From: Glebionis coronaria
Taxonomy: Eukaryota; Streptophyta; Magnoliopsida; Asterales; Asteraceae
Assembly: GCA_025667525.1 (NCBI GenBank)
Contig: CM046876.1
Location: forward strand, 85,291,512-85,355,511
DNA: 64,000 bases
Direction of reading: 5' to 3'
Part shown: positions 1 through 13,255 of the stretch, piece after piece
How the letters are laid out: every line of letters starts with the position of its first letter
How positions within the stretch are numbered: position 1 is the first letter of the stretch
Notes under the pieces: generated by a model
Databases searched by the model: none
Told to the model about the DNA's origin: nothing
The model's input: only the letters and a program-made list of their open reading frames with translations
Translations under genes and position numbers: made by a program

Positions 1-2557
1 TCTAGATTACAATATCTATAACTAGTTCACAACCATTCACGGTATGATTTTAAGTCTAATGCAGGATATGGTCATCCATCAAGAATTATTTAGATCACTT
101 TTGATAATCAACATCTTATCATTTAGGGGAATTCTATTCGAGTTCCCATTAATTAAGACAATGTCGTCATGTCATAATCAGTCAATCCATTCTACTGGCA
201 CTATCAACCTTCCAGTTGCATTGCCATCGATAAGATGCGAACTTCTCAAAAGACTAATAATAACTCATAATCCTTCACAAGTTCAAGGATATCTGGAGAC
301 ATAACTAACCTTAAAAGAGTAAGGTCAACGCATAATCCATGCGAGAGAATTTCAAATCAGATACAGACGAAAACATTTAACGAATATGAATATATCCCAT
401 GTTTTCATAATTTGAGTACGCATTCGAAAGCTGCTCGGATCGTTACCCAGGTTATTCAAATGAAATCTAATCAAAAGAAATGATAGGAACGTCGATACAT
501 CCAGTCGGGTATCAACACTCGGTAATCAGATATTTTTCCTAAGAATCTCACTACGGGATAATTGGACAAGAAAGAATTGTTGATTGTCAAATAAGACAAA
601 TTCCACAGATGAGTAAATTCGACTCAGAAGAATAGATGCTACAGGAACATATGTAGGTGTCCCTAACACTATATCCTTATTTTTCACTTCTTGCAGATCT
701 CATAAAATTTATTCTTTCACAATCTTCAAAGAAAATGTAGTGTTTATCCATTAGTTTTATGGTGACTACTAATCAGTCTTGCATGGTCCATTCCAAATTG
801 TATGTAGGCGCGTAACTATATACAATTTCAAGATTAACGATGCAATACTCAGTTCGTCAAAATTTTATCATCATGTTTATAATAAAACATTTTCATGCTT
901 AATTCTTAAAGAAGAAACAAAAATAAATTTACAAAGATTTGCTTTGTTATGAGAACAATTAAGTTTTGCAAGGTGTTTTATAAACAACTTCATTTCGATA
1001 ACGATCACCTGTAAATCTCACTTTGAATAATCCCTATAGTGATGAAAATTCAATTTTTCTCAAGGGATATTGTTTTATCTTATAAAAACAATGAGTGATC
1101 TGCAAAAGAGTGATGAAAGCTTGTTCACCAAGAATTAACTACGATATATCAGGAAATGAGCTTAGCCAATTAATCATGAGGTTCATGATCTCGATGGCAC
1201 TCAACAAGAATAATTGACAACGTAACTCAAATCGAGATGAGTACTTGCTCAATGGTTGCATCACTAATGCGAACATTAGGATGAAGCAATAAAAGATAGA
1301 TAACATCGATACATGTAGGATTTAGCAATCAAAGGTAGTCTTTTCATTAATCACAAACAAGTCAAAATTGTACCGTAACACATTACGTGTCACTATGTCA
1401 TACAATTCTCAGAACTCATCCTACCGACTGATATCTCAGTTAAGTTAGGGATATTTAAAAGATACCATAATGAATACTAATCTACAAGATTCATTAGGTG
1501 TTCCACATGTCCCGGAAGATCCATCGGTCCCAATTCAGAAGAAGATTTCTTCAATTTATTTCTTGGACACTAGGCATCCTCGTTAGTGGACAATGGCCTA
1601 GGAACAACACTTAACACGAATCAACAATCAATTAAAACCTTAAAATTCAATCACAGAACTTAACGACTTCCTCTTAACAATCTCATATTCCATACAGGTT
1701 AAATTTTACTTTATTCAAGTTTCAATCAACTTATACTCAATTCGATATCCTACCTCATATTCCAATACTTTCAATCTTATTCTTAGATTTTAAAAAGGGC
1801 AATAAAAGCTCGATATGAACAATACTTAATTCCAATCCTGTAGCTCTTACAACAACAATTATCAAATGAGTCACTAGTATGAAATGACTTGATCATTCAA
1901 CTAGACTTCTCGGAAAGGTACTAGTAGCATGAGGCTTTTGGGTAATGGTTCCAATAACAGCCTCAAGTGCAACATTCACCCTTTCGATTCTCAAATTTAA
2001 GAATTGGGTGACAACGAATCAGATGACATCCTTTCAGGTGGTAACGTTTTGTCAAACTCCACTCTATAAGGAAAGATCGTCATGACATTGATATCAGATT
2101 TAATCTCGCAAATTCTTCTTTAATATCATAATCAACTAATATCTACATTTCTACGAATATCAACCGTTTGTCGGGATCATAAATATCCACAACTTGGTTT
2201 AGATCTAGGATAGCTAGAATTCCTACGAGAATAGCTTCGATTAGTTTACTAGGGGATTTAGGGTTCCTTGTGACAATCTACGTCGTATAAATGTCTCGTA
2301 TAAATATCAAAATAATCATCAAACAATCACGTAATAAAATTACATCATATATATAATCCAAGTTATATATATATTAAAATAACACTTCTCAGTCTGGCCT
2401 TGTCGGTAACTCGGGAATTCTTCAGCACCGTTATAGTCAAAAGATTTTTAGACATTTTTAGAAAAATGTTTATAGTTAAAAGATTTTGAAATGTTTTATT
2501 CAAAACCTTGGTTTTAAAAATCTTTCGTTCTCTATAACGAGAGCTCTGATACCAAAC
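1..2557 (-). mobile_element. Internal region of an LTR retroelement, apparently noncoding
   Basis: This region lies inward of the - strand LTR at 2558-5994 and begins with a primer-binding site. A gypsy element of this LTR type should show gag soon after that site. Here both strands are closed by frequent stops and I see no zinc knuckle, protease or polymerase motif before the window edge. It is either the leader of a larger element or the body of a non-autonomous (LARD-like) element. The far LTR, if present, is outside the window. Confidence 0.6.
2543..2554 (-). other. Primer-binding site (initiator Met tRNA type)
   Basis: On the - strand this reads TGGTATCAGAGC, the usual complement of the plant initiator tRNA-Met 3' end. 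It lies three bases inside the LTR edge at 2558. It fixes the element's orientation as - and shows that 2558-5994 is its 5' LTR. Confidence 0.85.
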
Positions 2558-5500
2558 TGTAACACCCCCCAAATTTATACAACTCAATACATCGGAAGAC
2601 TATTTGGTGTTACGGGATAGCACATTACTCACATCATAGACAACGCATAAAAATCGCGTCGTTTATTAATAAAGCATTTCCATTCATAAATATCAAAGTT
2701 ACATAGGTCCCAAGTCATATTATTTCATACAAAGTTTTACAAAGTATTTGAATGGAAAATATAGTTAAGTGTGGGCCCTGAATTCTTGTTGTCTTCCCGA
2801 GAATTACCTTCAAGTACCTGAGATAAAACATGTTAAAAGAAAAGGTCAGCGATAACGCCGAGTGAATTCATAGAGTTTAATAAAATCCATCAATATAATA
2901 TCAGTATAGAATTATTACTGAAAATCATTTTGTACAAACCATTTTAATAGGCCATAAAATAGCCAAAGTCATTTTATACAAATCCTTATCGAAAATCATA
3001 ATATAGGCATTTGCCTTAAAAATCGTTATACGAGCTAATGTCGTAAAAACATCATACAATACGTCTTACGACGTTGTATAAAGTTAAATAAAAACTGTAT
3101 ATGAATATGGTTACGAAAACCAAAACACAAACATAATATCATTAGTATGACCGCGTATTGCTAGTCAGGCAATACATCGTAATTCGGAGCGTACAACAGT
3201 ATTTCGTTAATTTGGATTATCATAAGCCGCATGACATTGTTACCTTACTAAACCAACAACGGAAGCTAACCCGATACTCAATTTGCCCATCTAAAGTAGC
3301 GTGTCGTCACAAAGGTCACGCTATGGAAATCTTCTCATACATAAATTCGCTTACCAATCAATGTGGCACGACGGGGATCAACCGTCAAGGCGCGAATTGG
3401 GGTGATCGTCCCCAAATAGTACTATTATATGCACAAGCGTCTACCAAATCCCGGTAGTTCACAATTCATGCTAATGGGACTTTTAGTGACATAACCTAAC
3501 TTTAATAATCCATTTAATTTCATCTATCGGGTCCTTCAATCATTTATCGGGTCATACAATCGGGTCATTCAATCATTCGGGTCCAAATCAATAAACAAAC
3601 AATCGGGACAAATGGTGTCCTATTTTATAAAAACTAACATGTTATCTCCCTCGCGGGTTTATAAAACATTTCATAAAAACATTTAAAAGAGTGCGAGGCT
3701 ATGAACTCACGTTGATGTGGGAAGGCGGGTTATCGGCAATTCGGACGTACGGTGCGTGCTTCAATCACGGAAACCTAGACAAATAATACTCGTCTTAGAC
3801 TCATGTCCAATGACTTTATAAAAATAAAAATTATGTATACATATGATGATTATATATATGATGATCAAGTGGGTTTACATATTCTCGTTTACTCATTTTA
3901 GTGTTATATGTCGATAACTTTTATACTAGTTTACTAGTTTTACCTATTTACACGTTTTAAGTCCAATAAGCTTATTATAAGTTCTTTAACTTGTTTTTAT
4001 CTATTTTATACTTATATTATCAGTATCTATACTTTCCATGTTGGGCCCAAATGGGTTAAGCCCAATAAGTACTTTTTGTAAGTGTTTATCTTATTTAGTC
4101 CAATTATTAGTCCAATATGCTTAGTTAGCTCGTTAATGTCCGTATGTCCTATAGTTCGGGTTTTATCGGTTTTTACTTGTATTAGTTACTTATATATCAG
4201 TATATGACTTTTAAAAACTTTACATTATACGGGTTTGATCGTCTAAGTTTTAATTGGCGCAAAACGTTAATTTTACGGTAATAGCCGAAAAAGTCGTAAA
4301 AACAAGTTTATAGTTTTTATTACTTATAAGTATTATTCCACTACCATTTTTATAATTTATAGACTTATTTAACCTTTTACATATTTATATAAATAAAATC
4401 CATAAGTTAGTGGGTTTTTATTTTATATTTTATATAATATAATTTTGAGTGCTTATATAATAATAATAAACATTAATTCTAAAAATTTGATTTTTATTTT
4501 CATCTTCACCAAAACTGTCATATCTAGAGTTCTATATGGAGATAGAAGCTCAAATTTTTATCACATAAACTAAATTATATTTTCTCCATTTAACTCTTCT
4601 ATAGCTACTGTTGAATCAGCTTCTAAGTATTTTCTAAAAATCGTCCAAAACAGTGAACTCAGATTGGTACTCTAAACTTGTTTTGATCATATCTCACTCA
4701 TTACAATGATTCCATTGCATGGCCAACTCTCACATGTGTACAAGACCCATAGCTTACTGTAAATCCATTAATCTATGCCATTTTATCAGTTCATGACATG
4801 TTTCTTTACTGTTTTATACAGCCATCATTTTTAAGCAAGATTTTAACCTTGTTTCTTATAGTTTTTCACCTTTTTAATCATATTTATCAACACCAAATCC
4901 CCACACAATACTTTTAATCATCATTCATCATCATATACATATACATAAGTGAAAGAAATACAAGATTACATAATCAAAAATAACAAGAGGATGAGGAGGA
5001 CAATCTTTATACCACCAAGTTGATGTAGGTTATGATTTGGACATGGATTTTGATGGAGAAACTTGTGAATAGCCAAGACCATCTTCAAGACCACCAATCT
5101 TCATAAACTCCTTGTGGAAAATCAGCCCTAATACTCCATGGAAACTCCTCCTTGGATGTTAAAACTTGCACCAATCTTCCTCTTTTTGAATGGAGATTAA
5201 CATATGTAAGTTATAACATATGTTTGTGGTTAAATTTGGATCAAATGGGTATTTTGGGGTTGTTTTTGGACGAAATAATAGAGAGAGGAAGAGAGGATTT
5301 AGAGTAGTTTGCATGAGTGGAAAATGAGTGTGTGGTTTTGGTTTGTGGTTTTGCTAGTTTTGATGGAAAGTGGCTTACAATGTAAGCTTACAAGGACAAG
5401 TTTTTAGCTTGTTAGCTAAACTTTGACACCTAAGTGGTGTGGTGTGAAGGGTTGGATGGTTTGAGTGGGGGTGGGACAAGTGTCCCACTTGTCTCATCCC

Positions 5501-5994
5501 CATTTATTTACGGGTATCCCTCGATTCCAGTTTTCTCGATTTGCGTGCCCTCGGGTCGTTTTACGAAAAATGTTTTTATAAATTATGAATCAACGGCACA
5601 AAACGAATCTACTAAAAATTGTTTCATCAAAAACGGAGTTCGAAAACGTAAATACGTAATCCTAAGGTTTCCGGTTTAGTCATAAAGGACGTTAAAATAA
5701 AATCGTAAGTCCTAATCTCTTCTCGTTAATTTGTGAGTTTATGAACCAACACAAATTTAAAATCCCAAAATAATATTCATGGACAAATTTATTTTTCTGA
5801 AATGTCGGACTGTCACCAAAGACGGTGTATGTAAACGTAAGCACGTAACGTAGAATCCTCCGGTTTAGACGTAGTCGATGCTACTTCAAGACGTAAATCC
5901 AAATTTCTTCCCAAAAATAAGTGAGTTCATAAAATAATATTTTCAAATAAATATTGAGAATAAAATATCAACCATAGATTGACGGATTGTCACA
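2558..5994 (-). repeat. 5' LTR (about 3.4 kb) of a Tekay-like gypsy element
   Basis: In element orientation the LTR starts TGTGACAATCC at 5994 and ends GGGGTGTTACA at 2558, directly before the primer-binding site. Its length, 3437 bases, is close to the 3429-base LTR at 13256-16684. Both share an internal motif of the form ACCCG-GAGGGGGATA (near 3650 here) and a GTGTTACA end, so they are related. Short open frames at 3158-3457 and 5434-5679 lie inside it and show no protein-like features. Confidence 0.8.
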
Positions 5995-8121
5995 TTTGAA
6001 TACTTGAAAACTTGTTTTACCTTATCATGGAGAAATTTCCTAAAAAGGGTAAATCTTTTATTCTCCATGATAGGTTTTCCATAGACACCTAAAGTGTGGG
6101 ATGAGTTGAGCTAGAGACTCCTTAAATCAAGCTTGAATAACTAGGATTATATCATTTAGCTTAGAGTGTGGTAGGATAGGAATAAAGGGTATATAGATGA
6201 GATCAAGTGTAGGGGGTTCCTTTCTTTTGTCTTCTTGATGTTTGTTGGGTTGCTCTATCTCATTGCATGCATTGGAGTTAATGGAGGAGGCCCTTGTATC
6301 GGGTTCACTTTGTTACTTTTGTGATTTAAAATTGACTTAATAATGTCTAAAATGAATTCACTTTAGTAGACCTTTCCTTAGCTTGAGTTAAGCAAAGCTA
6401 TGAATGTCATAAGTGTTGGGGAGTTTACTCTAATACTCTTAAACATTAAGGACAATGTTTATCTTAAGTGTAAGGGGGTCTTCTATCGAAGTAACCTTTA
6501 GAACATTGTCATTGCCTTCATGATAACTTGGAAATTAATTTTTCAATATTTTTCAAATTTTTTTATCTACTTTGGCCACCAAAAATATGCATTCATAATT
6601 TTTGCATTAATCATTTCTTATTTTTCATAACACATTTGCATTGTATATATTTATTCTTTTATTTTATTTTATTTTTCATCAAAAATATATAAAAAGAAAA
6701 AAATATAATAAAGGATATGATTTAACAAGTTTAGATATCTTTGACATATTAGGCTCGCCATGAATATTTTGACTCAACTCGAGTTTGCTTATCCAATCAT
6801 TCTCTAGCTAGTATCCTTAACCATGTAGACCTTTATTGGTTTATTAGGCTAAGCATCCACTAGTCTCATTATTTGAGATTTTAAACTGTGGAGAACGAGA
6901 GATGATAGAGTTTGATGTATGTGTTAAGGGCTAGATAAACCTCATATTAATTCATTGTAGCTTTTATATCCCCTTTCGTAACCTTTTGTTTCTTGTCAAC
7001 GCATGTATATATGTTAATAAATAATCAAAAACGGTTTTAATCGGTTTGTAGTCTCTTATGTATTTTTGACTAATCATTCGTGGTTGGTATAAGTACGTCT
7101 TAAGATTCTAAGTTAGAACGTTTTATGTGTACTAGACTTATGTCATGCTTAGTACTTAGCGGGTGTTTTTCCTTTTATTCTTTTCAATTTTGTTTGTGAG
7201 GAATAAAGAAAAATAAGAGCGAGTTATGAAAAAAAAATATGAGTGGCTAGAAAAAAAAAGAAAAAAAAAGAAAAAAAATATAATTATACAAGACTCCCAA
7301 GAGGGGCAGTGAAGTGTTAATTATAGTAGCTATTGAATTCCAATATTACTCTCACAAGGTTTGTGGGAATTTAATAGTTGCTCCAATCCAATATTACCTT
7401 GACGGGTTGCGAGATTGAAGATCCAAGGTCTCAAAAAGGCGGCGGATATAAATTATTGCGTGAGTTTTATTTTTCTTTTCTTAGCGAGTGTGTAGCTACT
7501 CATTAATGCATGACATAAGGATCTTACACATAAGGCTAACGACTTATTACTTTGGGTCGGACTTATAATTGTGGGCGGTTTTTCGAGTAATGGATAAGAT
7601 GGTTACTTAGGATTAAAACCGTGCTTCCTTATTTTCAGATTTTACATTTCTTATATTTCACGCTTTAAATAATGACATATTTTCTCAAAATCAATTTGCT
7701 CAAATAATAACTGGTCTTAGAGGCATAATAAGTGGGGGTATAATGGTAACAGAATTAATTTGTATGAATAAGTCGATGCACTTTCACTTATGAATAACAA
7801 TGATCTCGTTTTTAAGCATGGTATGGGGAAAGTGAAACTTGAGGATGATAAGTATTCATGGTACCAAAGCTCTAATTAAAGTCTTTGATTTCTTTATGAG
7901 TTATTTCCATTAAAACTGTTTCAAGAAAAGTCAAAAATATAAAAATAGAATTGTTTTCCTTGCATTGCATTGTAAAAATCAAAATCATGCATCATATAGT
8001 GTAATGTAGTGTAAAAGCATTCTATATTGGCCAAGGTGGATTAATTATGAGAAAAGTGTAAATTGGTGCTTTAAAATGTGGCATTGCATGAGTTCATGAC
8101 AATAATCAAGTTTAGGGGATT
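5995..8121 (+). mobile_element. 3' noncoding part of a Tat/Athila-like gypsy element
   Basis: This is AT-rich sequence without long frames. It contains phrases typical of the long spacer between pol and the 3' LTR of Tat/Athila elements: a stretch about a gene-poor GTGTAAGGGGGT motif near 6468, A-rich runs with interspersed G at 7229-7280, and a GTGGGGGTATAATGG motif near 7732. It ends in a purine-rich tract (AAGTTTAGGGGA, 8108-8119) directly before an LTR start. The left side is cut by the - strand LTR element ending at 5994; coding parts are absent. Confidence 0.55.
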
Positions 8122-11100
8122 TGATATGAGTGAAATCTCATATCAGTTATATCATATTTAACCCTAAAACACAAAGTAAAATACCAGATTTTAATGTGTA
8201 AAAGCAGTATTATGGGTATTCTTTGTTGTTTGTGCTTGTGTAGGTAAAAAGATACAAATTTGATGCAAACATGGAAATCAAGGCATTTATGATGAAGAAA
8301 AGACAAAAGAAGGACAAAAGATGACAAGTCAAACAAGTCAAAGGACCTTTCTAGATAACTTACAAAGTTGAGGAACTAAAAGTGTAAATTTAGAAAAGTC
8401 AGGAACAAAGTCAAATCTGGTCAAGTATGAAGTCAAAGGGCCTAAAATGACAAGATATTGAAGTTTGAAGTTCAAGTTATAAAGCTGATAACAATAGGGA
8501 CTAAAGCTGCCAAAAATGAAAGAAGTTTGAGTTTGATCTGTGTGTTATGCCTCTTCGCCAGTCACAAGCCAAGGAAAGAGTTACAAGGATCGTTGACTGG
8601 GCTCAATAAATGAAGGAAGAGAGTGGCTGATATTAACACAGCAAATCCAACAGTGAAACGCACTCACCCTTCTACTCCAATCATAAACGGCCAACTCACA
8701 TACCTTTACTATTATAGTGGATAACGATCTGAGTGAGACTTATTGGACATATAAGAACATGACACGTGTCACTCTTCATTCCTAGAACGTGGAGTGTGAT
8801 TTAAACACTTTCAAAAGAAACACTTAACTTGAAAAATGGTCCAAATGGAGAGACGAGCTCAACCCACTTGGTTAATTACCATTTCATCCACTGGATAATA
8901 TTCCCCCAATTTGGATCAAGAACATGAAATTTCAATAGAGAAGATGAAGACACGTGGCATTTTGTGAATGGATGCAACACGTCATCACACCTCACCAGCA
9001 CCTAATTTCATTCAATAAATAGACCTTGTATCTCTCATTTGTATGATGTAGCATATTGTGTAAAAACACACTTTTTCTCCTTTCTCTCAATCTTGTTAGT
9101 AGTTAGAAGTTTTAACTACTCAAAGTGCCTGATAAACCCTTTGAGTTAGTTAGTTAGTTGTTAGAACCACTTGTAACTGATTCACTCCATTAATGAAATT
9201 CAACTTTACCTAACTCTTTACTCTTAATTCAATTACATACTTCTATCCTGTTGTTATATGTTTGATTCTATTGTTCTTGAATGAACAATGGAGTTGTTTT
9301 GATACTTTGGAAGATTTCACAAGAAGTTTGACAGTTGCAGTTCATAGCCATAGCACAGCCATAGCCATAATCCTTGATCAGACCTTGTAGCAGAGCAGTT
9401 ATGATGATGATGATGATGATGATGGTAGATTTACTTTGTAGCAGAGTTGAGTAGATTGATTTGGTGTTGGTTGATGAAAAAGTGATCTCAGCGCTCCACT
9501 TCTCCATCAAAGGAGCCTTCAAAGTTCTTATAAGTTTGCAAATGAAGTCTAGCTTAGTTGGATGGATGCATATGGTTATAGTCTCCATGCGGGGGAGGTC
9601 AGGGGTTCGACTCCTGTCATTCCCCATATGGGGGATTTTCCTAGAATTGGCAGCCGCGTTTGAATCCCATTGCAATGCCTTGAAGCCCAATAGTGGGAAA
9701 CTGGATGGCTAGCATGGGGGTTGATATTCTCTTCGTGAGATGATTCGAACTCGGGTTGAGAGACTTGGTGCCTCGGTGGCACGCAAGATTCTCCGATGCG
9801 CCAAACTGCCGTTCAAAAAAAAAGTTCTTATAAGTTTCTCTTTACAAAATTCCCCTAAAAACTTAGTCTACATGCTCAATTCTTTGTCTTAGTGTATAAC
9901 TACTTGTTGATGCCTGTTAACTGATCAACTTTGGCTACTTGATGTGTTTGGAGTGATAGATAGCTTAATCTGATAGTTTCATTAAGACTGCATAGCTTAA
10001 GTCTTGCTTATCCGGTTAACTAGTGTTTGGCATAGATCACTAATCTTGGACCAATGGTTAAAAGTTGTTTTTTAGAGTTCACATACACTCAATTGTTGGT
10101 ATTAAGTAAACTTGCAAGATTTTAGAGTCAATTGGTAAGTCAAACAGGCAAATAGTCCTATAAAAACTTTGGGTCAGATTTCAAAGCTTAAACATGCCTA
10201 TTTCAATCTCATGCCAAATCTTTAATACTTAGAGTTAGGAAGTGATTTCTGTTTCTGAGTAGGGCTTATCATCCAAGCTTTCTAGTGATATAGGGTAGAG
10301 TATACAGTTTTCAATAATAAGCTAGAAAATAGCCATAGAATAAGCACTTGAGCAAATACAAGTTTCTATGAACAAGGCTTAACTAATTTTCATTATCTGC
10401 TTATTTCTTTCATAAAAGTGGTGATTTTCTTTCACAAAACAGTTGCATAAGCTTAGAAATTAAGATTGGACCAAGGTCAAACTTGGTCAACGCTGGTCAA
10501 CATTTGGTCAATATAAGCCAAAATAGCTTATTTGATTTTCTGGCTTAATCTGTGATGCTTTTTGAGATTTTCTTGGATAGGTGCTCCTTAATTGGCCTAT
10601 AGATCATATTTTGAGCAATTCATCTTAAGTGCTTAATCCAATAAGTTGTTCTCGTAAAATGTGCTTATTCAAAAATAGCTTATTTGGCTTATAGGACACT
10701 TCAGCTTATTTCCTTGATACTGACTAGGTGATTTTAGATTAGAAGTTTTTTAAAATAAACCTCAGCTTATTTGGTGGCTTAATGCTCTAGTTCGTGCTTA
10801 TTGAAGTCAAGTTGCTTGTTTTTTTTAAACAAGTTCTTTTAATTGCATTTCAGTCCCTAATTTTTAGGAATTAGTATAATCTGTTATAATTAGTATTAAA
10901 CTTTCTAGGTTTTGCATATAGGTCCCTGGATTAGTTGTTAGTTGCAATTTCAGTTAGGGTAGTTTGCTAGTTTGTTATATTTTTGTTAAAAGTTTGTTAT
11001 ACTTTCATTTCAGTCCTTTAAGTTTCTGAATTTACATTTTCAGTCCTTATACTTTTGAATACTTTACATTTTGAGAAATTTCATATTTTGTGCATTGATT

Positions 11101-11250
11101 ACTTGTACATTTGACATTATGTGTGGTATGTGCACTTTGTTTTTAGCTTAGTACGGATACGTAGAGATCATATTTTTACATTTTTACATTTTTACATGCT
11201 TTGTGATTAGTAGACCTAGATTACCAAAATTTTATAAAATCTAACACCAA
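8122..11250 (+). repeat. 3' LTR of a Tat/Athila-like gypsy element (right end approximate)
   Basis: The start is well defined. A polypurine tract is followed by TGATATGAG, and a perfect 9-base inverted copy, CTCATATCA, follows six bases later, a common arrangement at LTR starts of this group. A TATA-like motif lies near 9018 (CAATAAATAGACC). The end is not certain; a TCTAACA near 11246 would give an LTR of about 3.1 kb. A SINE is nested at 9538-9820. The stretch 10480-10800 is rich in GCTTATTTGG-like words. No protein is encoded. Confidence 0.5.
9538..9820 (+). mobile_element. Complete tRNA-derived SINE with 17-bp target duplication
   Basis: A 283-base element is flanked by a perfect direct repeat AAAGTTCTTATAAGTTT at 9521-9537 and 9821-9837. 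Near the 5' end it has an A-box-like TAGCTTAGTTGG (about 9549) and a perfect B box GGTTCGACTCC (about 9605), the RNA polymerase III promoter of tRNA-derived SINEs. It ends in a short A run. The 3' half carries a second T-loop-like word in inverted orientation (GATTCGAACTC, about 9742). It is inserted in the Tat/Athila-like LTR. Open frames over this region on both strands are incidental. Confidence 0.88.
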
Positions 11251-11329
11251 AAACAATTAGTTAACTTGATTTATATTGGACAATCAATTCGTATTGAGTC
11301 GAGAATAACGAACTAAAAAGACAAATATT

Positions 11330-13220
11330 AAAGCACCTATCATAACATTACCGGAAGGTAACGATGAATTTATCGTTTACTGTGATGCATCTATTCAAGG
11401 AATGGGAGCAGTTCTTATGCAAAGGAATAAAGTTATTGCTTATGCATCAAGGCAGCTTAAACCGAATGAGAAGAATAATACTACTCATGATCTAGAATTA
11501 GGAGCAATGATATTTGCTCTTAAAATCTGGAGACATTACCTCTATGGTATGAAATGTGTAGTATTTACCGATCACAAGAGTCTTCAATATATTCTTCATC
11601 AGAAAGAATTGAATATGAGACAGAGACGTTGGTTAGAATTACTTGCTGATTACGATTGTGAAATTCGTTATCACCCAGGTAAATCCAATGTAGTAGCTGA
11701 TTCTTTAAGTCGAAAGGAACGTGATAAGCCGTTACGAGTTAAATCATTAATGATAACTCTTTTACCGAAGTTACCTACCCAAATTCTCGAAGCGCAAGAA
11801 AAAGCACTTAAAGTAGAAAATGTTGGAGCAGAGAAATTAAGAGGAATGGATAAAGAATTTGAAGTTCATCAAGATGGAATTTGTTGTATTAAAAATCGTA
11901 GTTGGTTACCTGCCCATGGTAATTTACGAGATTTGATTATGCACGAGTCTCATAAATCAAAGTATTCTATACATCCTGGTTCCGACAAGATGTATCAAGA
12001 TCTGAAGAAACTCTATTGGTGGCATAACATGAAGGCAATCATAGCAGAATACGTTGGAAAGTGTTTAACGTGTGCAAGAGTTAAAGAAGATTTTCAAAAA
12101 CCATCTGGTCTATTGATACAACCAGAGATTCTAATATGGAAGTGGGAAAGAATTACGATGGATTTTGTGACTAAATTACCTAAGACATCAAATGGACATG
12201 ACACCGTCTGGGTTATTGTCGATCTTCTTACAAAATCTGCACGATTTCTTCCCATTAAAGAGACTGATAGTATGGAAACTCTTACGAGATTGTACATTAA
12301 GGAAATAATCTCACAACACGGAGTGCCTGTATCTATTATCTCAGATCGTGATAGTCGTTTTACATGTGTATTTTGGAGATCAATGCAAAGTACCTTAGGT
12401 ACTCAATTGGATATGAGTACGGCATATCATCCACAAATAGATGGACAAAGTGAAAGAACGATTCAAACTCTCGAGGATATGCTTAGAGCTTGTGTGATAG
12501 ATTTGGAAAAGGATGGGAGAAACATCTACCTTTAGTAGAATTCTCTTAATTATAACAATAGTCATCATGCTAGTATTAAAGTAGCGCCTTTCGAAATACT
12601 TTATGGAAGAAAGTGTCGATCGCCTGTTTGTTGGGCTGAAGTTGGAGATATTCAACTGACAGGACCAGAAATAATACATGAAACTTCTGAAAAGATTGTT
12701 GAAATCCAACAGCGATTACAAGCTACACAAGATAGACAAAGGAGTTACGCTAATACTAGACGTAAACCTTTGGAATTTGCAGTAGGAGATCGTGTTATGT
12801 TGAAAGTTTCACCTCGTCAAGAGTTATTCGATTTGGAAAGAAGAAGAAACTGAATCCAAGTTATATAGGACCATTCAAAATAACCAAAATAATTGGCCAT
12901 GTGGCTATAAACTAGAGATTCCTGAAGAGCTTAGTAATATTCACAATGCTTTTCATGTTTCGAATATTAAGAAGTGCTTATCTGATGAATCTCTCATCAT
13001 ACCGATGAAAGAACTTCAACTCGATGATAAGTTAAATTTTATAGAAGAGCCGGTGGAAATTATGGATAGAGAAGTGAAACGCTTGAAGCAGAGCTGTATC
13101 TCAATAATTATTGTACGATGGAACTAGAAAAGAGGACCTAAGTATACTTGGGAACGTGAAGATCAATTCCGAGCTAAATATCCACATCTATTTTCTTCTG
13201 TTAAACCTAGTTCTAGTTAA
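11330..13220 (+). pseudogene. Gypsy (Tekay-like) pol fragment: RNase H, integrase, chromodomain-like tail
   Basis: The fragment opens inside the RNase H domain (FIVYCDAS, then TDHKSLQYI and the ADSLSR end). It continues through the integrase HHCC zinc domain and the DDE core ([25 protein letters not shown]). The reading frame is open from 11330 to a premature stop at 12533-12535. The polypeptide then continues through the GYR-like region and INPHFHV-type tail (IHNAFHVSNIKK) to about 13219 with at least one frameshift near 12830 and a stop near 13125. The end (KYTWEREDQFRAKYPHLF) resembles the chromodomain tail of Tekay elements. Gag, protease and reverse transcriptase are missing, so it cannot be autonomous. 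Confidence 0.9.
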
Positions 13221-13255
13221 ATCTCGGGACGAGATTTTAAATAAAGGGGAGAGAC

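Noticed and set aside
44..304. 86-codon + frame near the left edge
   Set aside because: It lies on the wrong strand inside a retroelement interior and has no recognisable domain.
2363..2587. 74-codon - frame
   Set aside because: It spans the LTR edge and primer-binding site, which are noncoding.
3158..5679. Frames of 99 and 81 codons within the first LTR
   Set aside because: They are inside a retroelement LTR and have no protein-like features.
9268..9782. 140-codon - frame and overlapping frames
   Set aside because: They cross the SINE and its flanks; the poly-Ile run is only the antisense of an ATG microsatellite.
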